64,000 nt of DNA, taken from positions 88,124,958 through 88,188,957 of the forward strand of contig CP136069.1 of the NCBI GenBank assembly GCA_032622095.1, read 5' to 3'. The translations under genes were made by a program, and so were the position numbers. The notes below the pieces were generated by a model. That model was not told the origin of the DNA. It saw only the letters and a program-made list of their open reading frames with translations, and ran no database searches. Position 1 is the stretch's first letter. Each line of letters begins with the position of its first letter. The stretch is from Siphonodentalium dalli. Lineage: Eukaryota > Mollusca > Scaphopoda > Gadilida > Siphonodentaliidae. Shown piece after piece: positions 46,305 to 56,764 of this stretch.

Positions 46305-46626
46305 AATATATAATTTTTAAAAGTAAAATTACTTTTTCCTTAAGGGAAGCCCGAAACTGAACTATATGGATTATTATCCTCGGCCTTGTGTTATCAGGAT
46401 GGTTAAAATTTATTGTCCGTTTATTGCTTACTCCCGGTCAATCAGTGGTCGGGATTAGTTACGCATGAATGCGTCTCGTGTAACTCTCGCGTGAGTCTTG
46501 AGTTATAACAATCCATCTAGTCAGTTTTTAATTTTCCGACCGAATCATAGGATTTGCGAGTCGCGGGGTTGGGAACGGCACCGCCATGGGAGGGATCTCT
46601 GATAGTTCAGTTTTGGGCTTCCCTTA
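46305..46626. mobile_element. MITE related to 22882-23218, right end cut
   Basis: Shares aagggaagcccgaaactga at the left and 'tcagttttgggcttcccttaa' at the right, with matching interior (gagtcgcggggttgggaa). The outer A/T-rich part of the right TIR is missing after TTAA at 46624-46627. Confidence 0.7.
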
Positions 46627-46783
46627 ACTGGTTCGCTGCTAAATATCCTACATACACGTATTAAAATACGTATATATATATTTCAACAAACAGAAAATTA
46701 TTGAATTTTATGCTCGGAGTTGATAATTTGCACTATTTTCTCAAATTTGACCCCCATATATATACATTTGTGATTATGTTATG

Positions 46784-47118
46784 AGCCTGGATGTCTCACT
46801 AGGCTATGGTTATGAGCTTGGATGTCTCAATAGGATATGGTTATGAGTCTGGTTGTCTCATTAGGCTATGGCTATGCCTATGGGCCTGGATGTCTCATTA
46901 GGCTATGGTTATGGTTATGAGCCTTGATGTCTCATTAGACTATGTGTCTCGATGTCTCATTAGGCAATGATTATGAGTCTGGATGTCTCATTAGGCAATG
47001 GTTATGGGCCTGGACGTCTCATTAGGCTATGGTTATGAGCCTGGTTGTCTGTTTGTCAAAGTAGGTTATCGATATGAGCCTGGATGTCTGATTAGGTTAT
47101 GGTTATGATCTTGGTTGT
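46784..47118. repeat. ~31-bp tandem array
   Basis: About ten irregular copies of 'atggttatgagcctggatgt' plus ctcattaggct. Non-coding. Confidence 0.85.
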
Positions 47119-47429
47119 CGGCCACCCTTAGGGCAAAACATTTGTAATTTTTCTCAAACTTTTCTCGATATAAGTACCTTTTCTGACAATTTTATTGGTC
47201 AGCATCCATTCAAACTTCACAATGTCCCAATTTAATTATATATGTAACAATATTTCTGAAATATTACCAGACAAACGCTATTTGAATGATTAAACTAAAC
47301 AAGAGTTGACTAAACAAGACAGTGTCATTGCCAAAGCCCATATCTGGGCTTCCAGCACTCTTACATAGGGTCCAAATATGGGCTTTCAGCACTGAACCAG
47401 TGCAATGATGTCATTCGATCATTTGTGGT

Positions 47430-47690
47430 ATTTGCTTAGCAACAGTTGCTACCTTTAAAATGGCTTAAATGGGATATTTGGTTCACTATTCTGGTCGGAT
47501 ATATCTCAAATTTCACGTTAGGGTATTACCTGCATCAAAAAACGCAATCACTGGGGTTGAATTACGACGCTATAAGCTATATTTACATTTTCCAGTCAAT
47601 TCCGGTTAGTTGCCTAGCAACCGTTACCAAGGAGTTGCCGCGAGGCAAAGTCTCGCGATCTTATAATGATCTAAAACCTGTAATGTTTCA
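47430..47690 (+). repeat. dispersed repeat with conserved open frame, copy 2
   Basis: Partner of 37737-37961 in the opposite orientation. It contains GTTGCCTAGCAAC (about 47609-47621), a perfect match to the RFX X-box consensus GTNRCC-N-RGYAAC. The open frame runs 47446-47709. Confidence 0.4.
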
Positions 47691-47699
47691 GATCAGTGT

Positions 47700-48360
47700 C
47701 ACAATTTAAACATAATCAACACCATGCTACTAGACACTGTCTAATTTAAGCGGAAATACCACTGGGAGCCCCGGGTCAGGGTGTCCATCGTTGTGGGGCA
47801 TCAGGGTTCAAAGGGTTAAGTGCACGTACTTGGTTACAATGCAGGTAATTAAATAACCTGTTCATGTATATTATAAGCTCCACTGGTCTTTGTTAAGAAC
47901 ACATTAATCACTATTGTAACATAGCTATCCAACTTGGCAAGTTTATTGCTTTAATCAGTGTTAATCGGTTTATCATCACTGGTCATACCATCTAAATTGG
48001 TATTCATTAATATTACAAACTTTCACAACTCCTTGATTAGTCTTTATTGTTTATTTTTAACAGACACCCATATTACAGCAGTGACCAAAATCCATTTCCA
48101 AAAATTTCAAACTTATAATAACAATTAATTTCTTCAGATATTAAAAGTCATTAAGTCAGCATTTTTTTATATCGATGTTATAAATAAATTATATTTGAAA
48201 AGTAACAAGTGTTTGTTTTTCTTAAGTCTCTCCACTTCTCCCTATTTTGTGCTGAAGTCTCACTAAAATAACTAAATATTCAACTCCTAGCTTGGGCCCT
48301 GACTCAACTCGGTTGTTGTTAAAATATAATTATACTAGCAGGTGGACCTGACTTCGTCCA
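47700..48360. other. unannotated stretch with a piggyBac-like end
   Basis: tcagggttcaaagggttaa at 47801-47819 is a reversed piggyBac-like terminus with TTAA. The rest is AT-rich with no supported feature. Confidence 0.4.
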
Positions 48361-48384
48361 GGCTGTTTCCCTTCTGCTTTTCGG

Positions 48385-49110
48385 CGAATTGCGCGATTTG
48401 ACCTTGAATTGTCCATTTTGAAGGTCAAGGTCAGGTGGGGTCACGATTTGACACCGTCCAAAACACTGCCCGGACAAAAAAAACCCGACAAATGTACCCG
48501 TCGAAATCCAACCGGTTTTACCAGATTTGACCTCGAATTGACCATTTTGAAGGTCAAGGTCAGGTCGGGTCACGACTCGACCCGTCCAAAACACCCAGTG
48601 GACAAAAGTTACCATACGTATCAAATTTCCTTTGCTTTTCGGCGAATTGCGCAATTTGTCATTGAATTGTCCATTTTGAAGGTCAAGGTCAGGTGGGGTC
48701 ACGATTTGACACCGTCCAAAACACTGCCCGGACAAAAGTACCGGACAAAAGTACCCGTTGAAATCCATCCGGTTTTACCCGATTTGACCTCGAATTGATC
48801 ATTTTGAAGGAAATCCATCCGGTTTTACCCTATTTGACCTTGAATTGATAATTTTGAAGGTCAAGGTCAGGTCGGGGTCACGACTCGACCTGTCCAAAAC
48901 ACCCAGTGGACAAAAGTAACCCTACGTATCAAATTTCGTCGAAATCCCATCAAAATTCGTGATTTGACCTTGAATAGACCCGATTTTAAGGTCAAGGTCA
49001 CGTCGCACGGCCAATGAATAGGCTTACGACACTCTCCACACGAAAGTATCCCCAGACACTAATTTTCATCGAAATCCTGTGATACTCGGGCATTTGACCT
49101 TGAAATGACC
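48385..49110. repeat. ~130-bp degenerate repeats rich in TCAAGGTCA
   Basis: Units share 'ccattttgaaggtcaaggtc' and 'acaccgtccaaaacac'. TCAAGGTCA appears at five places (near 48424, 48554, 48683, 48860 and 48991), each paired with an inverted TGACCTTGAA. The long frames on both strands follow from the repeat. An AT microsatellite lies at 49140-49180. Confidence 0.65.
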
Positions 49111-49232
49111 GTTTTTGATTCTATGAAGTACCCACACACATATATACATATATATATACGTAGTTCTCAAAATATATATATAGATGAGATAATCTAGTCA
49201 GCAAAGAAATGGATAAAGTAGCAGTTACTCAC

Positions 49233-49363
49233 TCAGGCAATCATAGATACTCCTCCAGCCCATTTGGTAAACTATCCAGTTGTAGTTTTGATTCAGCAAG
49301 TATCGTATCTGATAAACAGATCCACAGATCCTTGCCAAACATGACTCTAATGCGACATAATCA
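49233..49363 (-). CDS. D exon, copy B: second half of six-Cys domain
   Basis: A 131-nt minus-strand exon with acceptor tttacag and donor gtgagt. Cys at codons 8, 13 and 42. It lacks two codons (Leu-Gln) present in copy A and otherwise differs by conservative changes. The reading frame and both splice sites are kept. It joins exon C at 52419-52503 upstream and T4 at 46175-46210 downstream in phase. Confidence 0.7.
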
Positions 49364-49498
49364 CTGTAAATAAACAAAACATATGTTTGCCAGCCTAGAG
49401 AAGAGGTGTAGAATGGAAAACTTCAGCTGTGAATATGGCTTGTTGCCATTCATCGGAATGAGTATTTAGTAACAAAAGGGTTAAAGAATGGAAAGATA

Positions 49499-49712
49499 CA
49501 GTAATGCTCTAAATAATCGACTCCTTAACCACAGTGGAATTATGGGTAATTTTTCAGGATTTAGTCGGAAATATGGCTTGTTGCCATTCATCGGAAAGCT
49601 CTCAGTGAGAACTTTCCGATGAATGGCAACAAGCCATATTTCCGACTAAATCCTGAAAAGTTACCCATAATTCTGTTATGGTTAAGGAGTCGATTATTTA
49701 GAGCATTACAGT
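49499..49712. mobile_element. foldback element, full length
   Basis: A 214-bp palindrome at the position orthologous to 13797-14010. A ~30-bp fragment of the same family lies just before it at 49436-49465. Confidence 0.85.
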
Positions 49713-50694
49713 ATATATTACTAATAGTCAAAGGAAAATAAGCTCAAACAGGGTTCATACAACTACTTAATGAAATTCATTATCATAAGATAAGTAGTAC
49801 ATAGATACTGATAGCTCTTATTTAGACCAGAAGCTAGGTAGATATCTAGGAGTTGTATCTGTGTATCATTAGCCATAATAAATCCACTGCCATGTTTCTA
49901 CATAAGTTTGATATACCAGGATCACACACATGCATGTTCCAACATGCACCTTACTCTCCGGCTAGTAAAAGTACAACTGAAAAATTCATAATGACCAAAT
50001 TTTTTCCCCCGTCAAGAGTCAAATATGGAATAATATTCTGAAAGCTGGCCCAGCATAAAGCAAATAAACCATAAAAGAATCAAGGTACCACAGGAACAGA
50101 TAAGAGAACAGCAAATTAACAAACAGCCTGGTGAAATATATCATTTTCATGTGCCTCAAATTTTCCTTTTATCAGCGACATATATAACGCTAAGAATAAT
50201 TTATGTATCAGGCAGTGGTCTCGATGGAGACACCATGACAAGACTTGTCGTGGATCGTGCAATCTTGTATGGATTCTGGCCCACAAATCCAAAATGACGT
50301 AAATAACATCAGAAACCTTTCCATGACGTCTTCGCTGGATTTCATTAAGCCAACCAATGAAATTGGTCTAAATGAAACTAATGGGCCTAAATCACATGGG
50401 AATTCTTCATTAAGTTGTGAAGTAGCTAACTTAATTTTCATCGCGATGGTTCATTCCCGATTCCGCGCTTTGGTAATCTCCACACAGTTGCTAACCGGAA
50501 GTCACATAATAATTTCTCCAAAATCCATACCCGCGATCTTTGAAAAATCACTGATGGATATAGAAAATAATATATGACGTCATTCACCTGCGCCTAAGGT
50601 ATAAACAACCATGCGCGCTGTGGCACGCTGATGGTTGCTATAATATACTTGCCTGATGAAGATAATTCACATACAGAAGAAAGCCTGCATTATA

Positions 50695-52380
50695 AAAGAA
50701 CAAGACAGTCAATGACTGTGGAGACGCTCACCTACTGTAAAGACTGAGAAGAAAGGGACTTTGAAGACTAACACAGTCAGTACTTGTCAAAATAAGTTAA
50801 GACAAGTAGTTCTAAACATGGACATATACATGTAGCTCGGGATTTGCTGATGAGCCGGGCTCTTCACCTTGAAATTTCAAAGTGCACACTACTGTCAAAT
50901 CTCCAACCCCCTTTTAAACAAGATAATCTTAACCATTCCATAGTCCTAAGTTCACTAATTAATTTTGCACACCCCTCTTATGTTGAAATTTTATAACTGG
51001 AATGGGTGCTTCAAGCTCTCAAACTTTTGGGAATTTCCAGCCTGACATCTCCCATAAAGTCAAAATTTGTGCCCCATTACAACAGATTAACATGAAGTCG
51101 GCAAATATGGACTGTTGGTTTAAAAACATACTAGTTGGAAATAAAAATCAAATTATGAGAACTATTCATATAGTGAGTCTAAGTGTGGTTTAAGGATGTC
51201 TTATTTTTGGTGTGAAAATCTAATCTACAACTAATGTTGTATCAGAAATGAAATTTTCAAGAGGAATCTATATATTATTATAACAGTAGCATACAACATA
51301 GAAACAGGTAGTGTGGGTGGGGGAGCTATAACTTTTACCTCTGCCCCTAGTTGAACAAACATGAATCCCCATGTATGAGATCTATGCCTGGAAGTAAAAG
51401 TTAACAGTATATATAGCACAATTTACCACCCGACAGCCTGTTCTGTCGCCACTTCTGATGCGGCTTCCTTTGATAACGCAGCCGACGCTTGGCGGTCATC
51501 TTCAATGAGTTTGGTGTGCCTTTGATGTTGTGTTACAGGCTTGCCATTGTTTATATATTATGTTTAACTGTAAACGGATCTGTAATTAGCGATCATCATA
51601 TCCAAAATGGACGACGTGCATGGGACTGCATATATATTTCTTTTTTCAAATTTCATACTGTAACACGTTCACCATTATTGATAATAATTGACAAAGTCAC
51701 AAAGTTCGCGGGACATGGAATGTTCAGTGTTACTAGACAGTTAATCCATAACAAGTTGGAGTCATCACTTATTAGTTAGACATACATTACATTCTCCAAC
51801 TTGGTAACGTATATACCCCCCCCCCCAACCCGCTACCGCGCTGCACGATGCTTTGCACGCACTTTGAATAACAAAACTAAAAGTACAGTAACAGGCAGCG
51901 CGCACACACACCGAAACCCGCGAAATAAAATTAAATGCTATAATATGTCAGGTGACGCAATCGGTACACAATGGGATTTTCTATAGTCCGTTTTCAATAA
52001 GTATGTGTAAATTCCGCATGCTTTCATTTGGCACCGTGACCGCGATGCATGTCATGCATGTTCACGGGGAACATTGATTGACTGGACAGATAATTTTTTA
52101 ATGTCTCGTCCGCGGGAATAACGATGAGGAGGGCGTTTAACTGCTGCATAAATTTGAGTTTAGGTGGCCGATGACGGGCGGGGGCCTCAGAATGACCAGC
52201 CTGCTGACTGACAAATTATAACTGTGTTCAGACTGGATGTAATGTAGTAATTGTAATTTCGATTTGATCACGTCTTTACCTGGGTGCAATATAGACCACA
52301 TATATAAACGATTAATCGACTAACCGTCGACTATAGCGGTCGATTAGTCGATTGTGAAAACTCATAGTCGTGGCAACCCT
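50695..52380. other. 1.7-kb block present only in copy B
   Basis: Interrupts the C-D intron between 'gaaagcctgcatt' and aatgatgttac. A C-run lies at 51818-51828. Its right end (52311-52380) has CGATTAGTCGATT words and finishes TCGTGGCAACCCTA, which reversed is TAGGGTTGCCACGA, a hAT-like terminus. No left partner or transposase was found. Confidence 0.45.
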
Positions 52381-52418
52381 AATGATGTTACATTACTATA
52401 ACAACAACACATACTAAC

Positions 52419-52503
52419 CTACAATTTCTTGTGTAATTGTAAGCTTTCATCTGATACATACAGCGTTCATTCAAGAAGATTGAACGAACATCGCTGCAGC
52501 CAC
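52419..52503 (-). CDS. C exon, copy B: first half of six-Cys domain
   Basis: An 85-nt minus-strand exon with acceptor ttttgtag and donor gttagt. It is identical to 15086-15170 except one base giving Met for Leu after the second Cys. Two leading bases require an upstream exon ending in phase 1, not seen up to 64000, so more of the gene likely lies beyond the window. Confidence 0.7.
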
Positions 52504-53408
52504 CTACAAAACAAAAAACAGAATATGAATACTTTTTGTTTTTAATTTATTAATTTTATTACCCTTTGAACCCTGGAATATATATTTAAAATGCCACATT
52601 CCCAGGGTTGTAGGACAAAATTGGAATATTTCAAATAATAGCTAAAACATTTACAGGTAAATATAATACATTTTCTAACATAAGGTATGCTGCAGTTAAT
52701 TAGAAAACACAAACATTTATTGTATAATTAACCAGTCTATATCCTGTAGTTGACCTTGCTACAATATCTATAGCCAAGGCTGCCAAAAGTTATCACCAGT
52801 AGAATTTGTTTGAAGAAATTACGTCATAGGTTTCCGACGTCATGCACCACTGGCCAGTATACTGGCCATTCAAGTAATCCACTTTCAAATGTAAATTTAT
52901 AGGATGCAAGCACAAAAACATATTGTATATAAGCCAGTCTCTACTTAGTAACAAGCCTGCAAATAGTGTGTCTGTCATTTTTCCCAGAGGGTGAATTTAG
53001 TGACGCAATCCCATATGGTGGGCTAGCTAGCATCACCAAATTCACACTCTGGGGACCTCATTCTGCTCAGGCCTCAACTGCTATGGGAGAGCTAGGATCA
53101 GGTTGTAGTGCCCCAGTTGAAGTTGGTTATGTTTACCCAATAGTCACCTCAATTAAGCATTTTTTCTGCAAATTAAGGGATATAGAAACTTCCCGGAAGG
53201 GAAAAAGTCACTAAAACAATGTTAATTTGAGACTATAGATACTTTCCAGAAGATGAGACCTGAGCAGAATTAGATCCCCAGAGGGTGAATTTTGTGATGC
53301 TCGCCTGCTGTGTGGGATAGCATCACTAAATTCAGCCTCTGGGGACCTCATTCTGTAAATGACACACACTATTTGCAGGCTTGCCCAGTAGCTGACCTTG
53401 CTATGCCA

Positions 53409-54007
53409 TGCCAGTCAAAAGTTATGACCATTTGCATCTGTTTTCAGCATAATTCTGTCATAGGATTTCAATGTCATCAGCTGGCTGTTTTTCCGGCCAA
53501 TTAGGTTAAAAGCCATTTGTGCGTTGACCAGTTTTCTGGCAAAAGCTGGCTCCAAAATTCGAAGAGTTTATATCTTTTTTCATGTTTATTTATTGTTAAT
53601 TTTGACCCTTTCTTTACTAAATGGATTCCCCCATTCAGTTATCTCAGTATACATTGGAATGATCTACTATTAATCTGCAGGGATGCTTAAGATATATAAG
53701 CAGACGACGGATTATATAACTATATAATTATTATTATTGCTAGGAAATGTTCAGAATGTTCCAAATTAATCTAAATACATCGGCAATTCAGGAACTAAAT
53801 GTGCAGACAGTAAAGACAAATTCGGTTGAACACTATTGATTTCAAATATGCCAAAGTTGTTTCACTAGCAGCATCTAAATTAATCATAAGCTGTCAACTC
53901 TCGAAATACTGTAAAACAATTGGCATTAGGGTTATTCTTGGTAACCCTAATCACTTTCGGTCACTCTTTGAGAAAGTACAGATGAGCATGGACAGCAGCA
54001 ACACACA
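53409..54007. mobile_element. 0.6-kb insertion in copy B
   Basis: Copy A reads 'tgttatgccatg|tttgacacgatg' here. Copy B has 600 bp between, flanked by CATG. It contains 'gtttttccggcc', also seen at 33585 and 38660. No coding sequence. Confidence 0.5.
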
Positions 54008-54630
54008 TGTTTGACACGATGCCAGCTTTGTTTTTTGCAACTGGACAACCAATGAAAACGATTGAAAATTGAAAAAAGTTTCCCTTGAACTGGATGCGTG
54101 ATTGACAGGCATTTGTTACCAAGACATTATTGTTGATTGCAATGAATGTATAAATTTTTCAATTATATAGAAATATATTGGTGAAGACATTTTTACCAAT
54201 ATTGGGATTAAATTTTTAACTCTTGTTTTGGATTAAGTTTAATGAGTTATAACTGAAAAGTTTGAATACAAATTTACTATATAAATAAGCGACGTGCATT
54301 ATAGAAATCATCTTCAGACTTTTCAGTTATAACCGCATAACTTTAATCCAAAACAATTTCTTAGTAACAATATAAATGTAACCCGTTAGGGGGTGTCCAA
54401 TTCAGGGCTACTTTATATACAATGCCAAATAGCTCAACTTGACAAATAGAGGGATCAGATATTACCGAATCATCTCAGTCCTCAATGGGCGAGTATAAAT
54501 TAATCTGTTCTTAATCAACACTGGCATCATTCATTCGACTGTCGACAGCGAACCTGGTAAGCAGCGACAGGTTTGCTCTGCAAGTAAGTGTTGATTGTTT
54601 TCACAATTGTTTACCGCTCAGCGAAGTGTG

Positions 54631-54711
54631 GGTGCGCTAATTGGCTTCGGCTAATTAGTCACCTGGATTAACTGAGCAGGCGCGCTAATTAGATCCGTCT
54701 AATTACCCGCC
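54631..54711 (+). promoter_or_regulatory. two related 5' UTR hairpins (LINE)
   Basis: 54631-54663 pairs ggtg/cacc outside and ctaattggc/gctaattag inside, around ttcg. 54679-54711 pairs ggcg/cgcc outside and taattaga/tctaatta inside, around tccg. The stems differ in sequence but keep the pairing and a CG bulge on the 5' side. Confidence 0.6.
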
Positions 54712-54791
54712 AACCTCTTCACACCCCTAAGCCGTTTCACACTCGAGATGGCATCAACAGATGAGTCCGGCTCATCGGCGTCAGTGTCAGA

Positions 54792-54831
54792 TGACACCCG
54801 GGCCAGAGAGAGCTCTGGTCAGCCCGTGTCA
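54792..54831 (+). promoter_or_regulatory. long stem-loop before LINE ORF1
   Basis: tgaca/tgtca, cggg/cccg and ccagag/ctctgg pair in order around agag, with small internal loops. It lies 11 bases upstream of the ORF1 ATG. Confidence 0.55.
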
Positions 54832-54841
54832 TAACAAATGA

Positions 54842-54876
54842 CATGCAATCCAGCGAGATCACTGGATCGTCCCATG
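54842..54876 (+). promoter_or_regulatory. CA/CGTCC-loop hairpin spanning the ORF1 start
   Basis: Outer stem catg/catg, internal loop CA opposite CGTCC, inner stem atccag/ctggat. The ORF1 ATG is in the outer stem. The same internal loop recurs in all six 3' hairpins. Confidence 0.65.
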
Positions 54877-56762
54877 CCATTAAGACAAGTGAGACCACTG
54901 AACCAACCTTAGTTCGGTACACTCACACAAAGGAGAGTACGCAGCCAAGTAACGATACTGAGCAGTTCTGTACCCCCAAAAAAATCACCCTGCAGTCTGA
55001 TACAAATATCAGATGGTCCCAGGTAGTGATAGAAGGGGTCCCACCCAAGACCCCCAGAGGAAGAAAACGTATTTTGACGGATCAGGATGAGGCCTCGCCA
55101 GCCAAATCAATCCGTATGGAAACTGGCAAGAAGGGCAAGCATTCACCCAAAAAAAAGAGAAGCCCTAAACCTCTGAAGGCAAAGGACAATGACCGGGGAG
55201 GGGTGAAACCCTCTGATCCGGCTGCTGAACTTGATGGGAAAGATTCAGAGGAGAAACAGGCCATCTTGATTACATGGCTTAAAGCGCAGGACCCTCTAAA
55301 AACGGTTCAGTTGATAGGCGGCCTACTTCAAGAGGTCGAACAAGAGCAGCGCGTGTTGCTACTCACGGACTGGCAATCCAAATACTGCCCGACGGTGGCA
55401 CCATTCTTGGGTAATCAAGTACCCAAGAAAAATAAGAAGAAAACAAAGACAAAAAAGGTTGTTGCTTCTGGAAGTCAAATTCCCAAACCTGAAGCTAACG
55501 AGGCTGCGGACAGCACCTTGAAACCTGACTCAGAAAGTCAAAATTCCAAATCTGAGTCAGGCGAGACCGTGTCTACACGCACACCAGAGAGTCCTACTTC
55601 CATCTCTGTTGTGCACGTGGCTGGGGACATAGCCGCGAGTAGCACTGACTCGAAACCAGAGGAAGAAATGGAGGTTGTCACTGATATCACTCAAGGAGCG
55701 AACGAGGAAACCAACCCTCCGAGCTCAGAAAAATGGGCTAAAGTGGACCCCAAGAAGAAAACACAAGGCAATAAGGCCAAAGGCGAACAATCAACTCCTC
55801 CTCCGAAGGAAAAGATTGAAGAAAGGCGCAAAAACAACACAAAAATGCGCACACCACCTGTCTTGGGTGTCAACCTCCCGGCTGGGATTAGCAACCACCC
55901 CGGGAGGTTAGCCACTTTTCTTCGAGAAAAGTGCAGGGTTACTGACGTGGTGAAGACGTGTCCTAGTCATCGCAATAAAGCGGAAACCCTAATCTTCGTG
56001 AGGGAAGAGGCTTCCAGACAGAAGTTATTACAAGCCAAGGACCTGGGCGACACTTCCTTTAAACCGACAGGTTTGGGCAGGAAAGTGGTCAAGGAAAACT
56101 TATGTGTTGTCGCTCTAAAAATTCACCCAAGCATAGACGACGCTTACTGTGCTACAAGCGCAGGAGAAGGGTGTACAGCCAGACGCCTGGTTGCATCCGC
56201 GACGGGATCATCAACCTGGAAAGTTAAGATAACCTGTCCTAACAAAGAAGTCAAGCAGAGACTTCTAAAAGATGGCCTAGCACTTGACTTTGCCAAACAT
56301 AAAACAAGTGATTACGTGGCCAAACCTGCACCTACTCAGTGCTACAATTGCCAATCCTATGGTCACACTAGCAATAGGTGCCAATCAAAAACTAAGTGCC
56401 GAAAGTGTGGTGGTGAACACACTCATCAAAAATGCACAAATGACACTGTCAGGTGTGCAAACTGCGGAGGAGGGCACAAAAGCTCTGACAAAATGTGCCC
56501 TCGATACAAAACTGAGGCAACAAAGAAGGAGGCAAGGTCACTGAGCCTAGCTCAGTCCTCTTGCTCCTCTCCTTCAGGCCGGGAAGCCCTCAACCTTGCC
56601 TGCGCACTCTGCGCCAGCCTTACAGCCACACTTGGCGCATCCGATGCTCACATGAATCAATCGGAAATATCTGCTCGCATGGCGTCTATAGCGAGCAAAG
56701 TCTATAAAACTCGTGTGTCAAGTGAACACCTTACAGAGTATTGTAGTCAACTGACAGCTTAA
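54843..56762 (+). CDS. LINE ORF1: gag-like RNA-binding protein
   Basis: 639 codons, intact. The N-terminal half is low-complexity and rich in Lys, Ser, Thr and Glu, with a basic patch near residues 85-115 (GRKRILT, KKGKHSPKKKRSPK). From about residue 345 to 475 lies a folded part with the RRM-like style seen in Jockey/I-type ORF1s. Residues about 500-560 hold three zinc knuckles: CYNCQSYGHTSNRC, CRKCGGEHTHQKC and CANCGGGHKSSDKMC. In such elements ORF1p coats the RNA and acts as chaperone. The stop is followed two bases later by the ORF2 ATG, suggesting coupled translation. An intact frame beside a damaged ORF2 is consistent with a fairly recent insertion. Confidence 0.85.
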   Translation: MQSSEITGSSHAIKTSETTEPTLVRYTHTKESTQPSNDTEQFCTPKKITLQSDTNIRWSQVVIEGVPPKTPRGRKRILTDQDEASPAKSIRMETGKKGKHSPKKKRSPKPLKAKDNDRGGVKPSDPAAELDGKDSEEKQAILITWLKAQDPLKTVQLIGGLLQEVEQEQRVLLLTDWQSKYCPTVAPFLGNQVPKKNKKKTKTKKVVASGSQIPKPEANEAADSTLKPDSESQNSKSESGETVSTRTPESPTSISVVHVAGDIAASSTDSKPEEEMEVVTDITQGANEETNPPSSEKWAKVDPKKKTQGNKAKGEQSTPPPKEKIEERRKNNTKMRTPPVLGVNLPAGISNHPGRLATFLREKCRVTDVVKTCPSHRNKAETLIFVREEASRQKLLQAKDLGDTSFKPTGLGRKVVKENLCVVALKIHPSIDDAYCATSAGEGCTARRLVASATGSSTWKVKITCPNKEVKQRLLKDGLALDFAKHKTSDYVAKPAPTQCYNCQSYGHTSNRCQSKTKCRKCGGEHTHQKCTNDTVRCANCGGGHKSSDKMCPRYKTEATKKEARSLSLAQSSCSSPSGREALNLACALCASLTATLGASDAHMNQSEISARMASIASKVYKTRVSSEHLTEYCSQLTA

Positions 56763-56764
56763 TC

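Noticed and set aside
46624-47819. piggyBac-like element bounded by TTAA at both ends
   Set aside because: The left end (ctggttcgctgc) does not match the right end reversed (ccctttgaaccctg), so the pair is not supported.
48319-48768. 149-codon minus frame and 129-codon plus frame
   Set aside because: Both follow the TCAAGGTCA-rich repeat units and mirror each other.
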